Source: Acidobacteriota bacterium
GTDB lineage: Bacteria; Acidobacteriota; Thermoanaerobaculia; Thermoanaerobaculales; Sulfomarinibacteraceae
Reading direction: 5' to 3'
DNA length: 64,000 nucleotides
NCBI GenBank assembly: GCA_022340665.1
Contig: JAJDNM010000149.1
Span: 19,713 to 83,712 of the forward strand
The notes below the pieces were generated by a model that did not search any database, was not told the origin of the DNA, and saw only the letters and a program-made list of their open reading frames with translations. This document shows, piece by piece, positions 8,805 to 19,700 of the stretch. Within the stretch, counting starts at the first letter, position 1, and the number at the start of each line of letters is the position of its first letter. Both the position numbers and the translations under genes were made by a program.

Positions 8805-9812
8805 CTACATGCCGCGGTCGAGCAGGAGCCGGCAGGCGTGAATCAGAGCGTCGCGTTCGGGACCGGGAGGGAATGCCTGCGCCTTTTCCACAGCCTCGGT
8901 GGAGTGCATCTTCGCTCGTCTGAGAACCTCGTCGAGAACTCCTGACATGCGGACCATCTGCAAGAGTTCACCCTCCGAGATTGCGTCGAAGGAGCGGCTC
9001 GACACGACCTCTTCAAACCGGTCACGAGTCGATTGATCGAGCCGTTCGAGGAGAAGGATGATCGGCAACGTGACGTGACCCTCGAGCAGATCGGCCATCA
9101 CCGGCTTGCCGAGCGCGGCACGGTCGGCCGTGAAATCGAGCAGGTCGTCGACCAGCTGGAAAGAGATCCCGACGTTGCGTCCGAACTCGAGCAGTTGCTC
9201 GGTGAGATGAAGGGTCGAGGGCTGAAAAAGGGCTGGTAGAGCACAGGCCGCTGCAAACAGCTCTGCAGTCTTTCGCTGTGTGATGTCCATGTAGGTCGGC
9301 TCGTCGACGTCGAGGCTTCCACGGATCTGATCGGCCAGAATCTCGCCTTCGGTCATCCGCAGGGTAGCCGACGTCAACACGCGCATCATCTCCACATCGC
9401 CGAGTTCGAGGCAAAGATCCATGGTCCGCGTATAAAGCCAGTCTCCGACCAAGACTGTCTTCTGGTTGCCCCATGTGTTGTTTGCAGTAGGTTTTCCCCG
9501 ACGCAAGTCCGAACCGTCGATGATGTCGTCGTGGATGAGGGTCGCGGTATGGATCATCTCGACGATTGCCGCGTAGCGGACATCCCGCTCGCCCTTGTAG
9601 CCGAGCATCTTGCTCACTAAAAGTACGAACGCCGGGCGAAGGCGCTTTCCGCCGCTCCCAAGGACGTAGGTAACGACGTCGCGAACCATCGGCTGCGCGC
9701 CTCGAAACTCTCGATCGAAGAATGCGTTGACCTCGTCCAATCGATCAATGATCGGTCCGAAGACCTCACGAATCTGCCGTGCCTGCCTGAGCGAGGTGAC
9801 CGTCGCCTTCAT
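8805..9812 (-). CDS. Polyprenyl diphosphate synthase (long chain)
   Basis: 335 residues. It makes long-chain isoprenyl diphosphate for quinones or lipid carriers by repeated condensation of IPP. The first aspartate-rich motif is LIHDDIIDGSDLRRGKPT, and the second is QLVDDLLDFTAD. GSGGKRLRPAF near the N-terminus and GNQKTVLVGDWLYTR are also family blocks. Length and motifs match IspB-type octaprenyl/solanesyl synthases; product length cannot be read reliably. It is convergent with the preceding pair of genes, with 19 bp between stops. Confidence 0.93.
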   Translation of the reverse strand: MKATVTSLRQARQIREVFGPIIDRLDEVNAFFDREFRGAQPMVRDVVTYVLGSGGKRLRPAFVLLVSKMLGYKGERDVRYAAIVEMIHTATLIHDDIIDGSDLRRGKPTANNTWGNQKTVLVGDWLYTRTMDLCLELGDVEMMRVLTSATLRMTEGEILADQIRGSLDVDEPTYMDITQRKTAELFAAACALPALFQPSTLHLTEQLLEFGRNVGISFQLVDDLLDFTADRAALGKPVMADLLEGHVTLPIILLLERLDQSTRDRFEEVVSSRSFDAISEGELLQMVRMSGVLDEVLRRAKMHSTEAVEKAQAFPPGPERDALIHACRLLLDRGM

Positions 9813-9835
9813 CCGCGGAGGATAGCACGGCTAAT

Positions 9836-9962
9836 GAACTCGGGATTCGGAATTCGGTATTCCGCGTTGGGGAAACCGGATTAAATCCCTTTTCCAGATG
9901 GTATCTGGGAACAGTGCTGCTAACTGAAATTCAAAGCTGAAAATTCGAAATCAGAATTGGGT
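9836..9962. repeat. ATTC-word repeat cluster
   Basis: Upstream of the polyprenyl synthase lies a run of degenerate ATTC words (GGGATTCGGAATTCGGTATTCC, then AAATTCAAAGCTGAAAATTC further on). It is one copy of the class-A word repeats found in many gaps of this window. No gene is visible in it. Confidence 0.6.
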
Positions 9963-9975
9963 GCCTGGGAAAAAA

Positions 9976-10311
9976 CTATCCCCAGACTGAAAGTAGTCTG
10001 CCGAGGGATGTGCGCGCACTTTGGGCGTGCGGATGGTGGGATTCACGGCCACAAAGATTGATGACTTTACGGTAACAGTCGACTGCAGTTTGCTCATCTT
10101 CACGACAATGATGTCGCAGATGACCTTTCATCAACCATGCTTCCGTGTGATTCGGGTCAACGTTCAATATTCTGTCGATGAAGATTTCGGCGACTTCCCA
10201 TCGTTCTTCTGAAATTGCTCTTGCAGCATGTGCTCTGTAAACGCGAATCTGAGAATTGTGGTCACTCAGTTTTGGTCCTGATTCGCGCTGAAAAATGGAG
10301 AAGGTTCTCAT
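9976..10311 (-). CDS. Short TPR-like protein
   Basis: 111 residues from the ATG at 10311 (a TTG eight codons upstream would extend it). The middle reads RAHAARAISEERWEVAEIF followed by a DRILNVDPNHTEAWLMKGHL segment, a typical tetratricopeptide helix pair with the DPNHTEAW turn, and then a second partial repeat (AVDCYRKVINL). There is no signal peptide or other domain. The gene sits in a patch clearly more AT-rich than its neighbours, which could mean recent acquisition or relaxed constraint. No Shine-Dalgarno is obvious, so expression is uncertain. Confidence 0.5.
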   Translation of the reverse strand: MRTFSIFQRESGPKLSDHNSQIRVYRAHAARAISEERWEVAEIFIDRILNVDPNHTEAWLMKGHLRHHCREDEQTAVDCYRKVINLCGRESHHPHAQSARTSLGRLLSVWG

Positions 10312-10606
10312 CTTTTCTGGCCAAGGATGTCGCAATGAATTGTCGTTGTCAAGAGAATTTGACGAATAATGTTAGAAAAATTTCCCTTGTATTCGAAATC
10401 TGCCCTGGCTTTCGTACCTCAAAAACGCTCAGAATTCTACAAACAGGTAGATGTTAGTTGCATCGAGGATGTCTCAAGAGATTGATTTTGCGATGATATG
10501 AGTTCATAGAATTTTAGAGAACAAAGAATGTGCCAGAAGCAAATAGGCTCCGGACCGTGTCGACGATGCGAGGCGGGAGGTTGCGGGATCGCGCTATCAT
10601 GGCGCC
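10312..10606. other. AT-rich gap before dnaE
   Basis: No convincing gene is visible. On the minus strand a TTGACA box (reverse complement near 10345) precedes the TPR gene. On the plus strand AT-rich sequence with a TAGAAT-like box near 10507 could promote dnaE. Composition differs sharply from the GC-rich flanks. Confidence 0.4.
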
Positions 10607-13600
10607 ATGAGTCGACCAACCGAGGTGCCGCCTTTCGTTCATCTCCACCTTCACACGCATTACTCATTGCTCGACTCGGCAATCAGAATTCCGGACCTCA
10701 CGAAACAGATATCCCGCCTTGGAATGTCAGCAGTGGCAATGACCGATCACGGCAACATATTTGGCGCGTTTCAGTTTCACAAATCCGCTCTCGAAGCCGG
10801 GGTAAGGCCGATCGTCGGTTGCGAGGTGTATGTTGCACCCGGTGATCATCGTGATCGAAAGCCGGTTCCGGGCCGGCGGCGACCGTACGATCATCTGGTG
10901 TTGCTGGCCGAGAATAACCACGGTTATTCGAACCTCGTCAAGCTTGTGAGTTCCGGATATCTCGAGGGCTTCTACCACAAGCCGAGAGTTTCAAAAGAAC
11001 TGCTCGGTGCTCACAGCGATGGATTGATAGCCCTTTCGGCGTGTCTTTCGGGTGAGGTTTCGAGGCTCCTGTTGTCTCGGGAGCAGGAAAAGGCGCGTGA
11101 AGCGGCAGAGACCTACCGAGAAATCTTTGGCGACCAGAGTTTTTTCCTCGAAATTCAGGATCACGGCATGGCGGACGAGGAGTTCGTTCGTGCAGGCATG
11201 GTGGCGCTTTCGGGGACGACTGGCATTCCGCTGGTGGCGACAAACGACTGCCATTTCCACGAGCGCGAGGACACCTTTGCTCACCGTGTCCTGCTCGGCA
11301 TCGGTCTTAATCGGGACCTCGAGGACCTTCAGAGAAGCTACGCCTATAACGCCGAATTCTACGTGAAAACCCCGGAAGAGATGTACAAGCTGTTCGCTGA
11401 TTATCCGGGAGCTTGCGAGCGCACTGCCGAAATCGCATCTCGGTGCCACATGCGATTCGACACAGATACTCTCCACTTGCCGAAATTCAAGATTCCAAAT
11501 GATATGAACCTCGAGGTTTTCCTCGCCGAGAAGGCGCAGGAAGGACTGACGAACAGGCTCAAGAAGGGAAACCCGAGGAAGTGCTCTACTCAGGACTATG
11601 AAACACGTCTCGAGCAAGAGCTCGACATCATTCGAAAAATGGGTTTCCCCGGTTATTTCCTCGTCGTGTGGGATTTCATCCGTCACGCGCGGGAGAACGA
11701 TATTCCGGTCGGTCCGGGTCGCGGATCGGCCGCTGGATCCTTGGTTTCATATGCGCTTGGTATCACGGATATTGACCCTCTCGAGTTCGACCTTCTTTTC
11801 GAGAGATTCCTCAACCCGGATCGGATCTCGATGCCCGATATCGATATCGATTTCTGTCAGAGACGTCGAGATGAAGTGATCGAGTACGTGCGCGGACTTT
11901 ACGGTGAGGAATCGGTGTCACAAATCGCGACTTTCAACATCCTCAAGGCGAAGTCTGCGGTTCGCGATGTCGGGCGCGTGATGGGCATGTCATTCGGTGA
12001 CGTGGATCGGATCGCCAAGCTGATCCCCGATGAACTGAATATCACGATCGCGAAGGCTCTCGAGGATTCGCCGAGGTTGCGCGAGCTGGTCGAAAACGAC
12101 GATGACGTCAGGCAGCTCGTAGAGACTGCTGCGCGGCTCGAAGGGCTCGCCCGCCACTGCGGAGTCCATGCTGCCGGTGTCGTGATCGCTCCGGAGCCGC
12201 TGGTAAATCTGGTTCCGTTGAACCGATCGTCCCACGAGGAGGTGACGACTCAGTTCGACAAGGACGATGTGGAGGCCCTGGGACTTCTCAAGATGGATTT
12301 TCTTGGGCTGCGGACACTGACCGTCATCGATGACGCGGTGAAATCAATCAGGCGATCGGAAAATCCCGATCTCGATCTCACCTCCATCCCGTTCGACGAT
12401 CACGTAGTCTACGAACTCTTTTCGGCAGGGGAAACCGACGGCGTGTTTCAGTTCGAGTCCTCCGGGATGAAGGACGTGCTGCGAAAGGTACAGCCGCAGA
12501 GCTTTCTCGACATTGCCGCCCTGAATGCGCTGTATCGGCCAGGCCCGATGCAGTTCATCGATGATTATGCAGACCGCAAGCACGGGCGAAAAACCTTCAC
12601 CTACATCTTCCCCGAACTCGAAGACATTCTCGGCGAGACGTACGGCATCATTGTCTACCAGGAACAGGTGATGCAGATCGCGGTCGAAATCGCCGGGTTC
12701 TCGATGGCCAAGGCGGACACCCTGCGCAAGGCCATGGGCAAGAAAAAGCAGGAGATCATCGACCGTGAAGGTGAGAACTTCATCCAGGGTGCGGTCGCCA
12801 AGGGCCATCCGAAGGACAAGACCCGGCAGCTGTGGAACCAGATCGTGCCGTTCGCGAAGTACGGCTTCAACAACTCGCACTCTGTGGCCTACGCGCACGT
12901 GGCATACCTCACCGCATACTTGAAGGCGCACTACACCCCGCACTTCATGGCAGCGATGCTGACCTCGGAAATGAACAATACGGATAAACTCGGCCAGTAC
13001 CTCGTGAGGTGCAAGCAGATGGAACTCGAGATCCTGCCGCCGGACATCAACGCGTCGATGCCGCACTTCACGGTCGAGAATGGTGGTATCCGTTTCGGAC
13101 TGGCAGCGATCAAGGGTGTGGGCCTTGCCGCCGTGGAACCCCTGCTCGAAGCCAGGTCACGAGTCGGTGAATTCTCCTCGGTCTCCGATTGCCTGCGATC
13201 GCTGTCGGCCCGTTCCATGAACCAGAAGGCCCTCGAGAGCCTGACCAAGGCAGGTTGTTTCGATCGCTTCGACATCAGCCGAAAGGGCATTCTGGACAAT
13301 CTCGAACGCCTGCTCGAGATGGCCGGGCGGGAGAGAGAACAGCGCGAGCTCGGACAGGGCTTTCTCTTCGATGCTCTGCCGTCCGAGGCACTCGAGGACG
13401 AGCTTCGCAAGGCCGTCCGGGCGGACGAGGCAGAGCGATTGTCTTGGGAGCGAGAGGTTCTCGGCTTCTATCTCACAGGTCACCCGTTGGCTGCTTTCGA
13501 TGAGCAGCTCGACCGGTACTCTGATTGTCGAGTCGTCGAAATCGCCGATCGTTTCGCCGCTGGTGCCGAGCATCTTACAGTCGGAGGACTGGTCACCAGT

Positions 13601-14167
13601 CTCAAGGTGATGCCGATCCGTAAGGAGGGCCGCAACCAGGGTCGCAGAATGGCCGTTTTTCGGCTCGAGGATGCGGCCGGTGCGGTCCGGGTGGTCGCCT
13701 TTCCCGATGTCTTCGAAGCCTACGAGCGACTGCTGGCTGACGGGAAGCCAGTGTTGGTCGTGGCGACCACCAGGGGCGAGGGCGAGCACGTCGAACTCAT
13801 GGCGGACGAGGTCGTGGCTCTCGACGGCATCGACTCGCGGCGCGCGGCAGCGCTGCGAGTGGTGATTGACCTCGATCAGGTGGACGAAGAACGGCTCGAA
13901 GAGATTCGCGAGTATCTGCTCGAACATCCGGGTGAGATGCCGGTCAGGTTCGAGCTGCTCCGGCGAGGTCGTTTCCGCGCACGACTGGTGCCGCCGCCGG
14001 CATTGACCGTCGATCCTCGTACTGCTACCAGGGACGGGCTCAAACGTCTCCTGGACGGTGGCTGGTGCGAGTACGAGTTCGACTCCAAAGCCCGCAACGG
14101 CGGTGGCAAGAGCGTGCGACCGCCGTCCCCAACTGCAACCGGTGATTCAGCGGAGTTGGTGAACTAG
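10607..14167 (+). CDS. dnaE: DNA polymerase III alpha subunit
   Basis: 1186 residues, the replicative polymerase subunit. Domains in order: PHP domain from residue 10 (HLHLHTHYSLLDS, TDHGNIFG), and palm with the catalytic acidic motif PDIDIDF near residues 410-416 followed by the third catalytic Asp region (LKMDFLGL). Then come the fingers (YRPGPMQFIDDYADRKHG, KKKQEIIDREG), tandem HhH near residue 830 (GLAAIKGVG), and an OB domain near 985-1045 (VGGLVTSLKV onward). Absence of a DnaQ-type exonuclease and overall length match DnaE1 rather than PolC. A small C-terminal Gly/Ser tail follows the tau-binding region. It is a single gene in its own transcription unit. Confidence 0.97.
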   Translation: MSRPTEVPPFVHLHLHTHYSLLDSAIRIPDLTKQISRLGMSAVAMTDHGNIFGAFQFHKSALEAGVRPIVGCEVYVAPGDHRDRKPVPGRRRPYDHLVLLAENNHGYSNLVKLVSSGYLEGFYHKPRVSKELLGAHSDGLIALSACLSGEVSRLLLSREQEKAREAAETYREIFGDQSFFLEIQDHGMADEEFVRAGMVALSGTTGIPLVATNDCHFHEREDTFAHRVLLGIGLNRDLEDLQRSYAYNAEFYVKTPEEMYKLFADYPGACERTAEIASRCHMRFDTDTLHLPKFKIPNDMNLEVFLAEKAQEGLTNRLKKGNPRKCSTQDYETRLEQELDIIRKMGFPGYFLVVWDFIRHARENDIPVGPGRGSAAGSLVSYALGITDIDPLEFDLLFERFLNPDRISMPDIDIDFCQRRRDEVIEYVRGLYGEESVSQIATFNILKAKSAVRDVGRVMGMSFGDVDRIAKLIPDELNITIAKALEDSPRLRELVENDDDVRQLVETAARLEGLARHCGVHAAGVVIAPEPLVNLVPLNRSSHEEVTTQFDKDDVEALGLLKMDFLGLRTLTVIDDAVKSIRRSENPDLDLTSIPFDDHVVYELFSAGETDGVFQFESSGMKDVLRKVQPQSFLDIAALNALYRPGPMQFIDDYADRKHGRKTFTYIFPELEDILGETYGIIVYQEQVMQIAVEIAGFSMAKADTLRKAMGKKKQEIIDREGENFIQGAVAKGHPKDKTRQLWNQIVPFAKYGFNNSHSVAYAHVAYLTAYLKAHYTPHFMAAMLTSEMNNTDKLGQYLVRCKQMELEILPPDINASMPHFTVENGGIRFGLAAIKGVGLAAVEPLLEARSRVGEFSSVSDCLRSLSARSMNQKALESLTKAGCFDRFDISRKGILDNLERLLEMAGREREQRELGQGFLFDALPSEALEDELRKAVRADEAERLSWEREVLGFYLTGHPLAAFDEQLDRYSDCRVVEIADRFAAGAEHLTVGGLVTSLKVMPIRKEGRNQGRRMAVFRLEDAAGAVRVVAFPDVFEAYERLLADGKPVLVVATTRGEGEHVELMADEVVALDGIDSRRAAALRVVIDLDQVDEERLEEIREYLLEHPGEMPVRFELLRRGRFRARLVPPPALTVDPRTATRDGLKRLLDGGWCEYEFDSKARNGGGKSVRPPSPTATGDSAELVN

Positions 14168-14169
14168 CA

Positions 14170-14272
14170 GGGGAGAAAAGGAGAAGAGAAGAAAAGGGGA
14201 AGAGCAGGCGGGGGGTGGCAGCCAGTTGTCGCCCTGCCCTCTGCACCTTTTCCCCTTTTCCCCTCTGCAACC
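14170..14272. repeat. Purine/pyrimidine inverted repeat between convergent genes
   Basis: After dnaE comes an almost pure purine run (about 14170-14208), then a G-rich bridge, then a pyrimidine run (CTTTTCCCCTTTTCCCC near 14248-14264). The two arms are imperfect reverse complements, so a long hairpin could form on either strand. It probably serves as a terminator for dnaE and the convergent acylase gene. A mirror-like purine tract could also adopt triplex DNA. Confidence 0.5.
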
Positions 14273-14276
14273 AGCG

Positions 14277-16475
14277 TCACTCCGCCTTCAAAACCTTGTA
14301 TTTGCCGCTCAGCCATCGCTTGACATCAGTCTTGTACCAGCGTGAAAAACGCCTGCCCGAAGGACCACCGGCAAGAACAGTGAGCGCGCTGTCTTCGCCG
14401 AGATCGGTGATGAAGCGCCAGGATGGCGTGAAGGTTGTTTGCCTGTTGTGGGCGGTGAAAATACCCCCCTGAACGATGGTGGCGCGATTTCCCTGGACCT
14501 GGATGGGACCGTGATCGAAACCGAGCCACGTGGGCAACCGCCCGTCAAAAAATATGTTCTTCATCATGACCTGTTGGCGGCGGCCCCACGGGCTGATTGC
14601 TTCCACATCGACCTCGGTCAGGACCTCTTCGAGAACGCGACGGAAAAGGACTTCCTTGCCCTCCTCTCCGAACCATGATGCTTCGTCGCCGAGCAGAACC
14701 CGGTCGAAAAGGTGGTAGTAGTCGGCGACAATCGCTGTCGTCTCGATCGTCGCGTCCCAGATGTCCTCGCCGAAAAGGCCCCTGCCGAAAACTTCTCTGA
14801 GAATGGCGTGGTAGACAGTTTCGAAGAGGGAAGCGCCGCGAGATCCGTAACCGTATCGACAATCCCATCCAGCCAGCATTCGACCGGCAAATGTCTCGGG
14901 AAGCAGCGGCCGGAGGATTTCCATGAACCGTTCGGCCTGGAGCGAGTAAACATCGTTTTGAACGTGTCGCATATCGTCCTGAGAGCAAGCATCAATCGCG
15001 GAAAGCAACGAGCGAATCCGGTCGACTCGATATGAACCCATCGGCAAATTGATGACCAGCCGGCCGTTCTCCGGATTGAGGTCGTTGTTTGCGGTCGCGA
15101 GAAATCCCTCGGGTGGGTTGAACAACGAGTGGAGTTGATCTGCCGACACCAGCCCACGCCACCGCATCTTGTCATCCCAGGCGGGTACGGGGTGCAGTCC
15201 CGAGTGTTGCCGATCCGGAAGGAGCCCGGATTGCTGGTAGCCGATATTGCCGTCGCGATCGGCCAGCAGCCAGTTACAGGAGATTGCCACCTCGCGAACG
15301 ATCGTCTGCGCTTCGAGTACTGTTGTGGCGGTAGGCAGGCGCGCGAGGGCATCGAGAGATGCCGAGCCGCCCCTTCGGTGTGCCGACCACGCACGACTGA
15401 GGTAAAAGCCGTTCTCCAGATCGGGCTTCCGGTTGTCGCTCTCGAGCACCCCGAGATCGGTTTCGCGAATCGTCACTTCAACCGGGCTCGCGCCTTTCCT
15501 GGCAATCTTCTCGGTTCGGATCTTCAGAGGTACAAAGGAATCCCCGCGTTGATAGCTGTCATCCCTGCATTTCTCGACAAAGAAATCCACCATGTCCATG
15601 AACCCGTAGGTGAAACCGAAGCTGAGATCTCGGGTGCGTCCCATGACGAGGCCAGGAACGCCGGGCATCGTTGCACCGATCCGATAGTTGTCGGCGGTAT
15701 GCATGACTGCTTCGTACCAGATCGCCGGCAGCCTGTTGCACTCGAGATGGGGATCGTTGCACTGGAGCGGTTTTCCCGAAACGGTCTTCGAACCGGAAAT
15801 CGCCCAGTTGTTGCTAGCCATGATGGTCGGCACCGGTCCGAGGAACCTGAGGGAGGCTGGAAGCAGCGGTTGGAGGTATCGAAGCTTGGCTATTGCGTCG
15901 ATAGTCTGCTGATCGAGAGCTTCGAGGTGGGGCGCGGTGAGTCTGGCCAGCCGTTCGATTGACACACCGCCTCGAATGGCTTGGATGAGGAACTTTTCCA
16001 TGTCCTGTTGCGACTGCGCGAGGCCGACGTAGGACATGAGCTTGACGGTCAAAATGGTGTCGGCGATTGTCCACCACTCGGGGTCGTGACGGACCAGAAG
16101 TAACTCCAGCGGACGATGATTGGTGGAGAGCCAGTGGTTGATTCCCTCCGCATAGGCTTCGCCCAATTCTCTGCCCTCTGCAATGCAGTTGACCGCTTCA
16201 ACCTTTGCATATCGGGCGATACCGAGCTCTCGCATGAAGATGTCGATCTCGAGCGTCTCATCGTCATTGATGAGGCATTCGCAGAGTCGCCCTTGCCCGA
16301 TGAGGCGAACCAGGATCATCTGGACAAATCGGTCCTGCGCATGAGCAAAACCCAACCCCCGGGCGAGATCGAGATCGTCGTCCCCCCAGAGCATGATGAC
16401 GCCGTTCTGGTTTCGCGCGATCTCGATCGTCGATCCAGCGATGTCGATCTCCCGTCGCCTGCCGGTGATCCTCAT
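14277..16475 (-). CDS. Penicillin acylase family (Ntn hydrolase, S45) protein without signal peptide
   Basis: 732 residues. The family makes a precursor that cuts itself before a catalytic serine. Here the motif ASNNWAISGSKT places that serine at residue 221, and CNDPHLECNRLPAIWYEA follows, so the autoprocessing and catalytic site looks intact. The alpha-chain part includes DLARGLGFAHAQDRFVQM. Family members hydrolyse amide bonds of beta-lactams, acyl-homoserine lactones or other N-acyl compounds. Unusually, the N-terminus (MRITGRRREIDIAG) carries no signal peptide, whereas most relatives are periplasmic. It may act in the cytoplasm, or the start may be misplaced, but I see no hydrophobic stretch upstream. 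Substrate unknown. Confidence 0.88.
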   Translation of the reverse strand: MRITGRRREIDIAGSTIEIARNQNGVIMLWGDDDLDLARGLGFAHAQDRFVQMILVRLIGQGRLCECLINDDETLEIDIFMRELGIARYAKVEAVNCIAEGRELGEAYAEGINHWLSTNHRPLELLLVRHDPEWWTIADTILTVKLMSYVGLAQSQQDMEKFLIQAIRGGVSIERLARLTAPHLEALDQQTIDAIAKLRYLQPLLPASLRFLGPVPTIMASNNWAISGSKTVSGKPLQCNDPHLECNRLPAIWYEAVMHTADNYRIGATMPGVPGLVMGRTRDLSFGFTYGFMDMVDFFVEKCRDDSYQRGDSFVPLKIRTEKIARKGASPVEVTIRETDLGVLESDNRKPDLENGFYLSRAWSAHRRGGSASLDALARLPTATTVLEAQTIVREVAISCNWLLADRDGNIGYQQSGLLPDRQHSGLHPVPAWDDKMRWRGLVSADQLHSLFNPPEGFLATANNDLNPENGRLVINLPMGSYRVDRIRSLLSAIDACSQDDMRHVQNDVYSLQAERFMEILRPLLPETFAGRMLAGWDCRYGYGSRGASLFETVYHAILREVFGRGLFGEDIWDATIETTAIVADYYHLFDRVLLGDEASWFGEEGKEVLFRRVLEEVLTEVDVEAISPWGRRQQVMMKNIFFDGRLPTWLGFDHGPIQVQGNRATIVQGGIFTAHNRQTTFTPSWRFITDLGEDSALTVLAGGPSGRRFSRWYKTDVKRWLSGKYKVLKAE

Positions 16476-16751
16476 CTTCTCCCCCCGCGGCTGCCATTAT
16501 TCCCTATCCCGCTGCTGAGAGTGCCGAGTCAGTTCACGCTCAGGAATGGTCGGAGCGGGCGAGAGTCCGTAAAACCTGACGCCGAGTCTGAATGTGCTGA
16601 CGAAGCTATCGCGACAGCGACCGCGCTCGTGCTCGATCGAGGTGGTTCGGACTTTCTGATTGGCCGTACGCCCGACGAGCCGTCAAGCCCCGACGCGGTG
16701 TGCCAAGTTACGCCAAACGAGCGAGATAGCCGAAACTCGGGGTATTCTTGA

Positions 16752-19700
16752 ATGAGCATGGATTTCAACGCCGAGCAGTCGAAGCGCGAGATCGTGGAGT
16801 CGCTGAGAGAACAGCGATGGGCTGAAGCCCTCGACGGCCTCGAGGTGTGGTGCGAACGGTTTCCGAACGACTCCCGATCGTGGCTCAATCGCGGATATTG
16901 CCTGGTACACCTCGAGCGGTATGACGAGGCCGTTGCCGCGCTCGACCGGTGCCTCGAGATCGATCCGTCCTCATCGACCGCGCTGGGATGGCGGAAGAAG
17001 GCTCTGGCAGAGCTCGATAAGGCGTTTTCGGTCGCGAAGTCTCGAACAGACGAGTCGAGGTCTGATTCCGCTTCACAGGCCGCGAATGGAAAAACGCGTC
17101 GGGTCTCGCGAGAGGAATCGGCGGCACCATCCTTCGCAACTGTTGCTGCAGCAGACACGGGCCGAGGCTGGATAGCCGGCACGGTCGTGGATGGCCGGTA
17201 CGAGGTGCGCGAGGTTGCGCGCGGCGGGATGGCGGTTGTCTCGATCGCCTTCGATCGAGAACTGCAACGAATGGTGGCTGTGAAGACCCCCCTTCCATCG
17301 GTCCTCGCGACCGAAGACGGGAGGGCGCGGTTCCAGAGGGAAGCCGAATCATGGATCGCTCTCGGAGTTCACCCCAACATCTGTTCCGCATATTACCTCC
17401 AGGAGATAGGAGGTATGCCCCGGCTGTTCATCGAGTACGTCGATGGAGGCGATCTCGGCTGTTGGCTCAGGGGAGAGCAGGAACCGAGCTTCGAACAGCG
17501 ATTCGACATCGCGATTCAGATAGCCAGCGGGCTCGACTACACCCACAACTTTCTGTGGACTGACGATGATGGCGTCCAGCACAGGGGCATCGTCCACCGC
17601 GACATCAAACCGGCCAATGTGCTCCTCACGTCCGAAGGAATCGCCCGGGTGACCGATTTCGGTCTGGTTCGCGCGGAGGGGACCGAGAAGAACGTTGAAG
17701 GCGACATCCGCGAGCAGATGCCGCCGTTCCTGAAACACACCGCGGGACGTGAGGACGCCTCGATGGGCAGCGGCACCTGGCAGACGGTGACGGTGGACGG
17801 TGGTCTTGTCGGCACACCACCGTACATGGCTCCCGAGCTTTGGCGTCAATCCCTCAGGGGAACGGTCGCGACGGACATTTACGCATACGGCTGTATGCTT
17901 TACGAAATCTTCTGCGGCCGTCGACCCTTCATGACGCCCACCGATGCGGCGTCCCAGACCCGGGAGAACCAGCTCAGCGGCTGGATGCGCATGCACGTGC
18001 GTGAGGAGGCCCCCGATCCGCGTCTCTTCGAGCCGAGTATTGGAGGGCGTCTCGCTTCTCTGATGCTGTCGTGCGTCGAAAAGGACCCGAATCGGCGCCC
18101 CCGATCATTTGGACCGTTACGTGAATGGTTGGTCGGGATGTACCGGGAGTCGACGGGTCGGCGTTACCCGCGACCGGAGCCGCAGCGCACGCGGCTGCTC
18201 GCGGACTCACTCAACAATCGAGGGGTCTCCTTCATCACGCTCGGACTCGCGGAGCGTGCGGAAACCAGCTTGCGCTCCGCCCTCGAGACGGATCCTCGGC
18301 ACCTCGAAGCGACCCTCAACTCGAGTCTCCTGGAATGGCGTCGAGACGGATTGACAGATGCGGAACTCGAGCGCCGTTTCAGCGAAGCTGAACGAGCATC
18401 CGGCGATGTTGCGAGAGGCCAGCTGCTTCGCGCCCGCATGCGGCTCCTTCTGGATGATCCCATTGGGGCCATATCCGCATTGGAATCTACGGGCACCGAA
18501 GGGCATTCGCATGCCGACAAACGAGAGCTCGGCCTCGCTCTTCTTGCTCGATACAATCTGCAAGGAAACGACGGAGACCTGAAACGGGCGCATGGACTCC
18601 TTTCAGAGGTCGTCGAGGCGAGCCCGTCCGACATCGGAGTCGTAGTCGCGCTGGGCGAAATCTACAGATTGCAGGGGAATCACGAGGTCGCTGAAGAAGC
18701 CCTGACCAGAGCCCGGTCCCTTGATGCGAACCTCGGGGAGAGCTTATCCCTGGCGGTGGCCAACTATCTGCCGGGTCATCTGGTCACTCGAAAAATGGCT
18801 CACCAGGCCCCTCTGCAGAGCCTGCTCGGACTGCCCAACGGCCAATTGGTTGTGCGGTCGGTGGCCGGTGAGGCAATGGTTTGGGCCCGAACCGGGAACC
18901 AGCCCATCCACCGTATCAATCTCGGTGGGCCGGCTCGCCAGGGTCGTTCAATGACCGCAGTCGACGATGTCCTGATCGCCTGCCTGGAGAACGCACCGCT
19001 GACTCTCTTCGACCTCGGGACTGGGCAGCGGTTGCGAAACCTCCGTATCCACCCTGGTGTTGCGATTTGCGTAGCCGCCTCTCCTGACTGCCGTTCGGTG
19101 GCCTCGGGAGGGTCCGATCGCAATCTGAGAATCTGGGATCTCGAGAGTGGTGAGTGCACGCAGACACTTTCGGACCACGGCGCCTTTGTCAGCGCCGTTG
19201 GCTGGCTTCCGTCCGGAGGGCAAGTGGTTACGGCGAGCGCCGACGGCACCGTTCGTATCTGGGATCCCGGCGAACAGCGATGCATCCAGGTCTTAGAAGG
19301 CCATCGCGGGCCGATTCGAGATATTGCGATCGCTGACGATGGGCAGGTTGCACTTTCCGCCGGTCAGGACGGCTCGATCGGGGTGTGGGATCTCGAAGAA
19401 GGGCGTTGTATCCGGTTTCTGAGGGGGCACAGCGGTGCAGTGACCGCCATTTCTCTGGTCGGTCGAACGGCGGTGTCCGGTGGTGAGGACAACACTGTCC
19501 GCATCTGGAACGTTGACACCGGTGCGGCGCAACGGATCATGCGACTGGCCAACCCGGTCCAGGACCTGGCTGTCGTGAACCATGGGCAACACGTGGCCGT
19601 GGTCCACAGCTCTTCGGTGAGCCAGCTCCTTCTGCCTCTGCATGTACCCTACCGGCTACCGCTCGCACTTGCCCAGAGCGCGGCTTCCGGCGAGCTTGCC

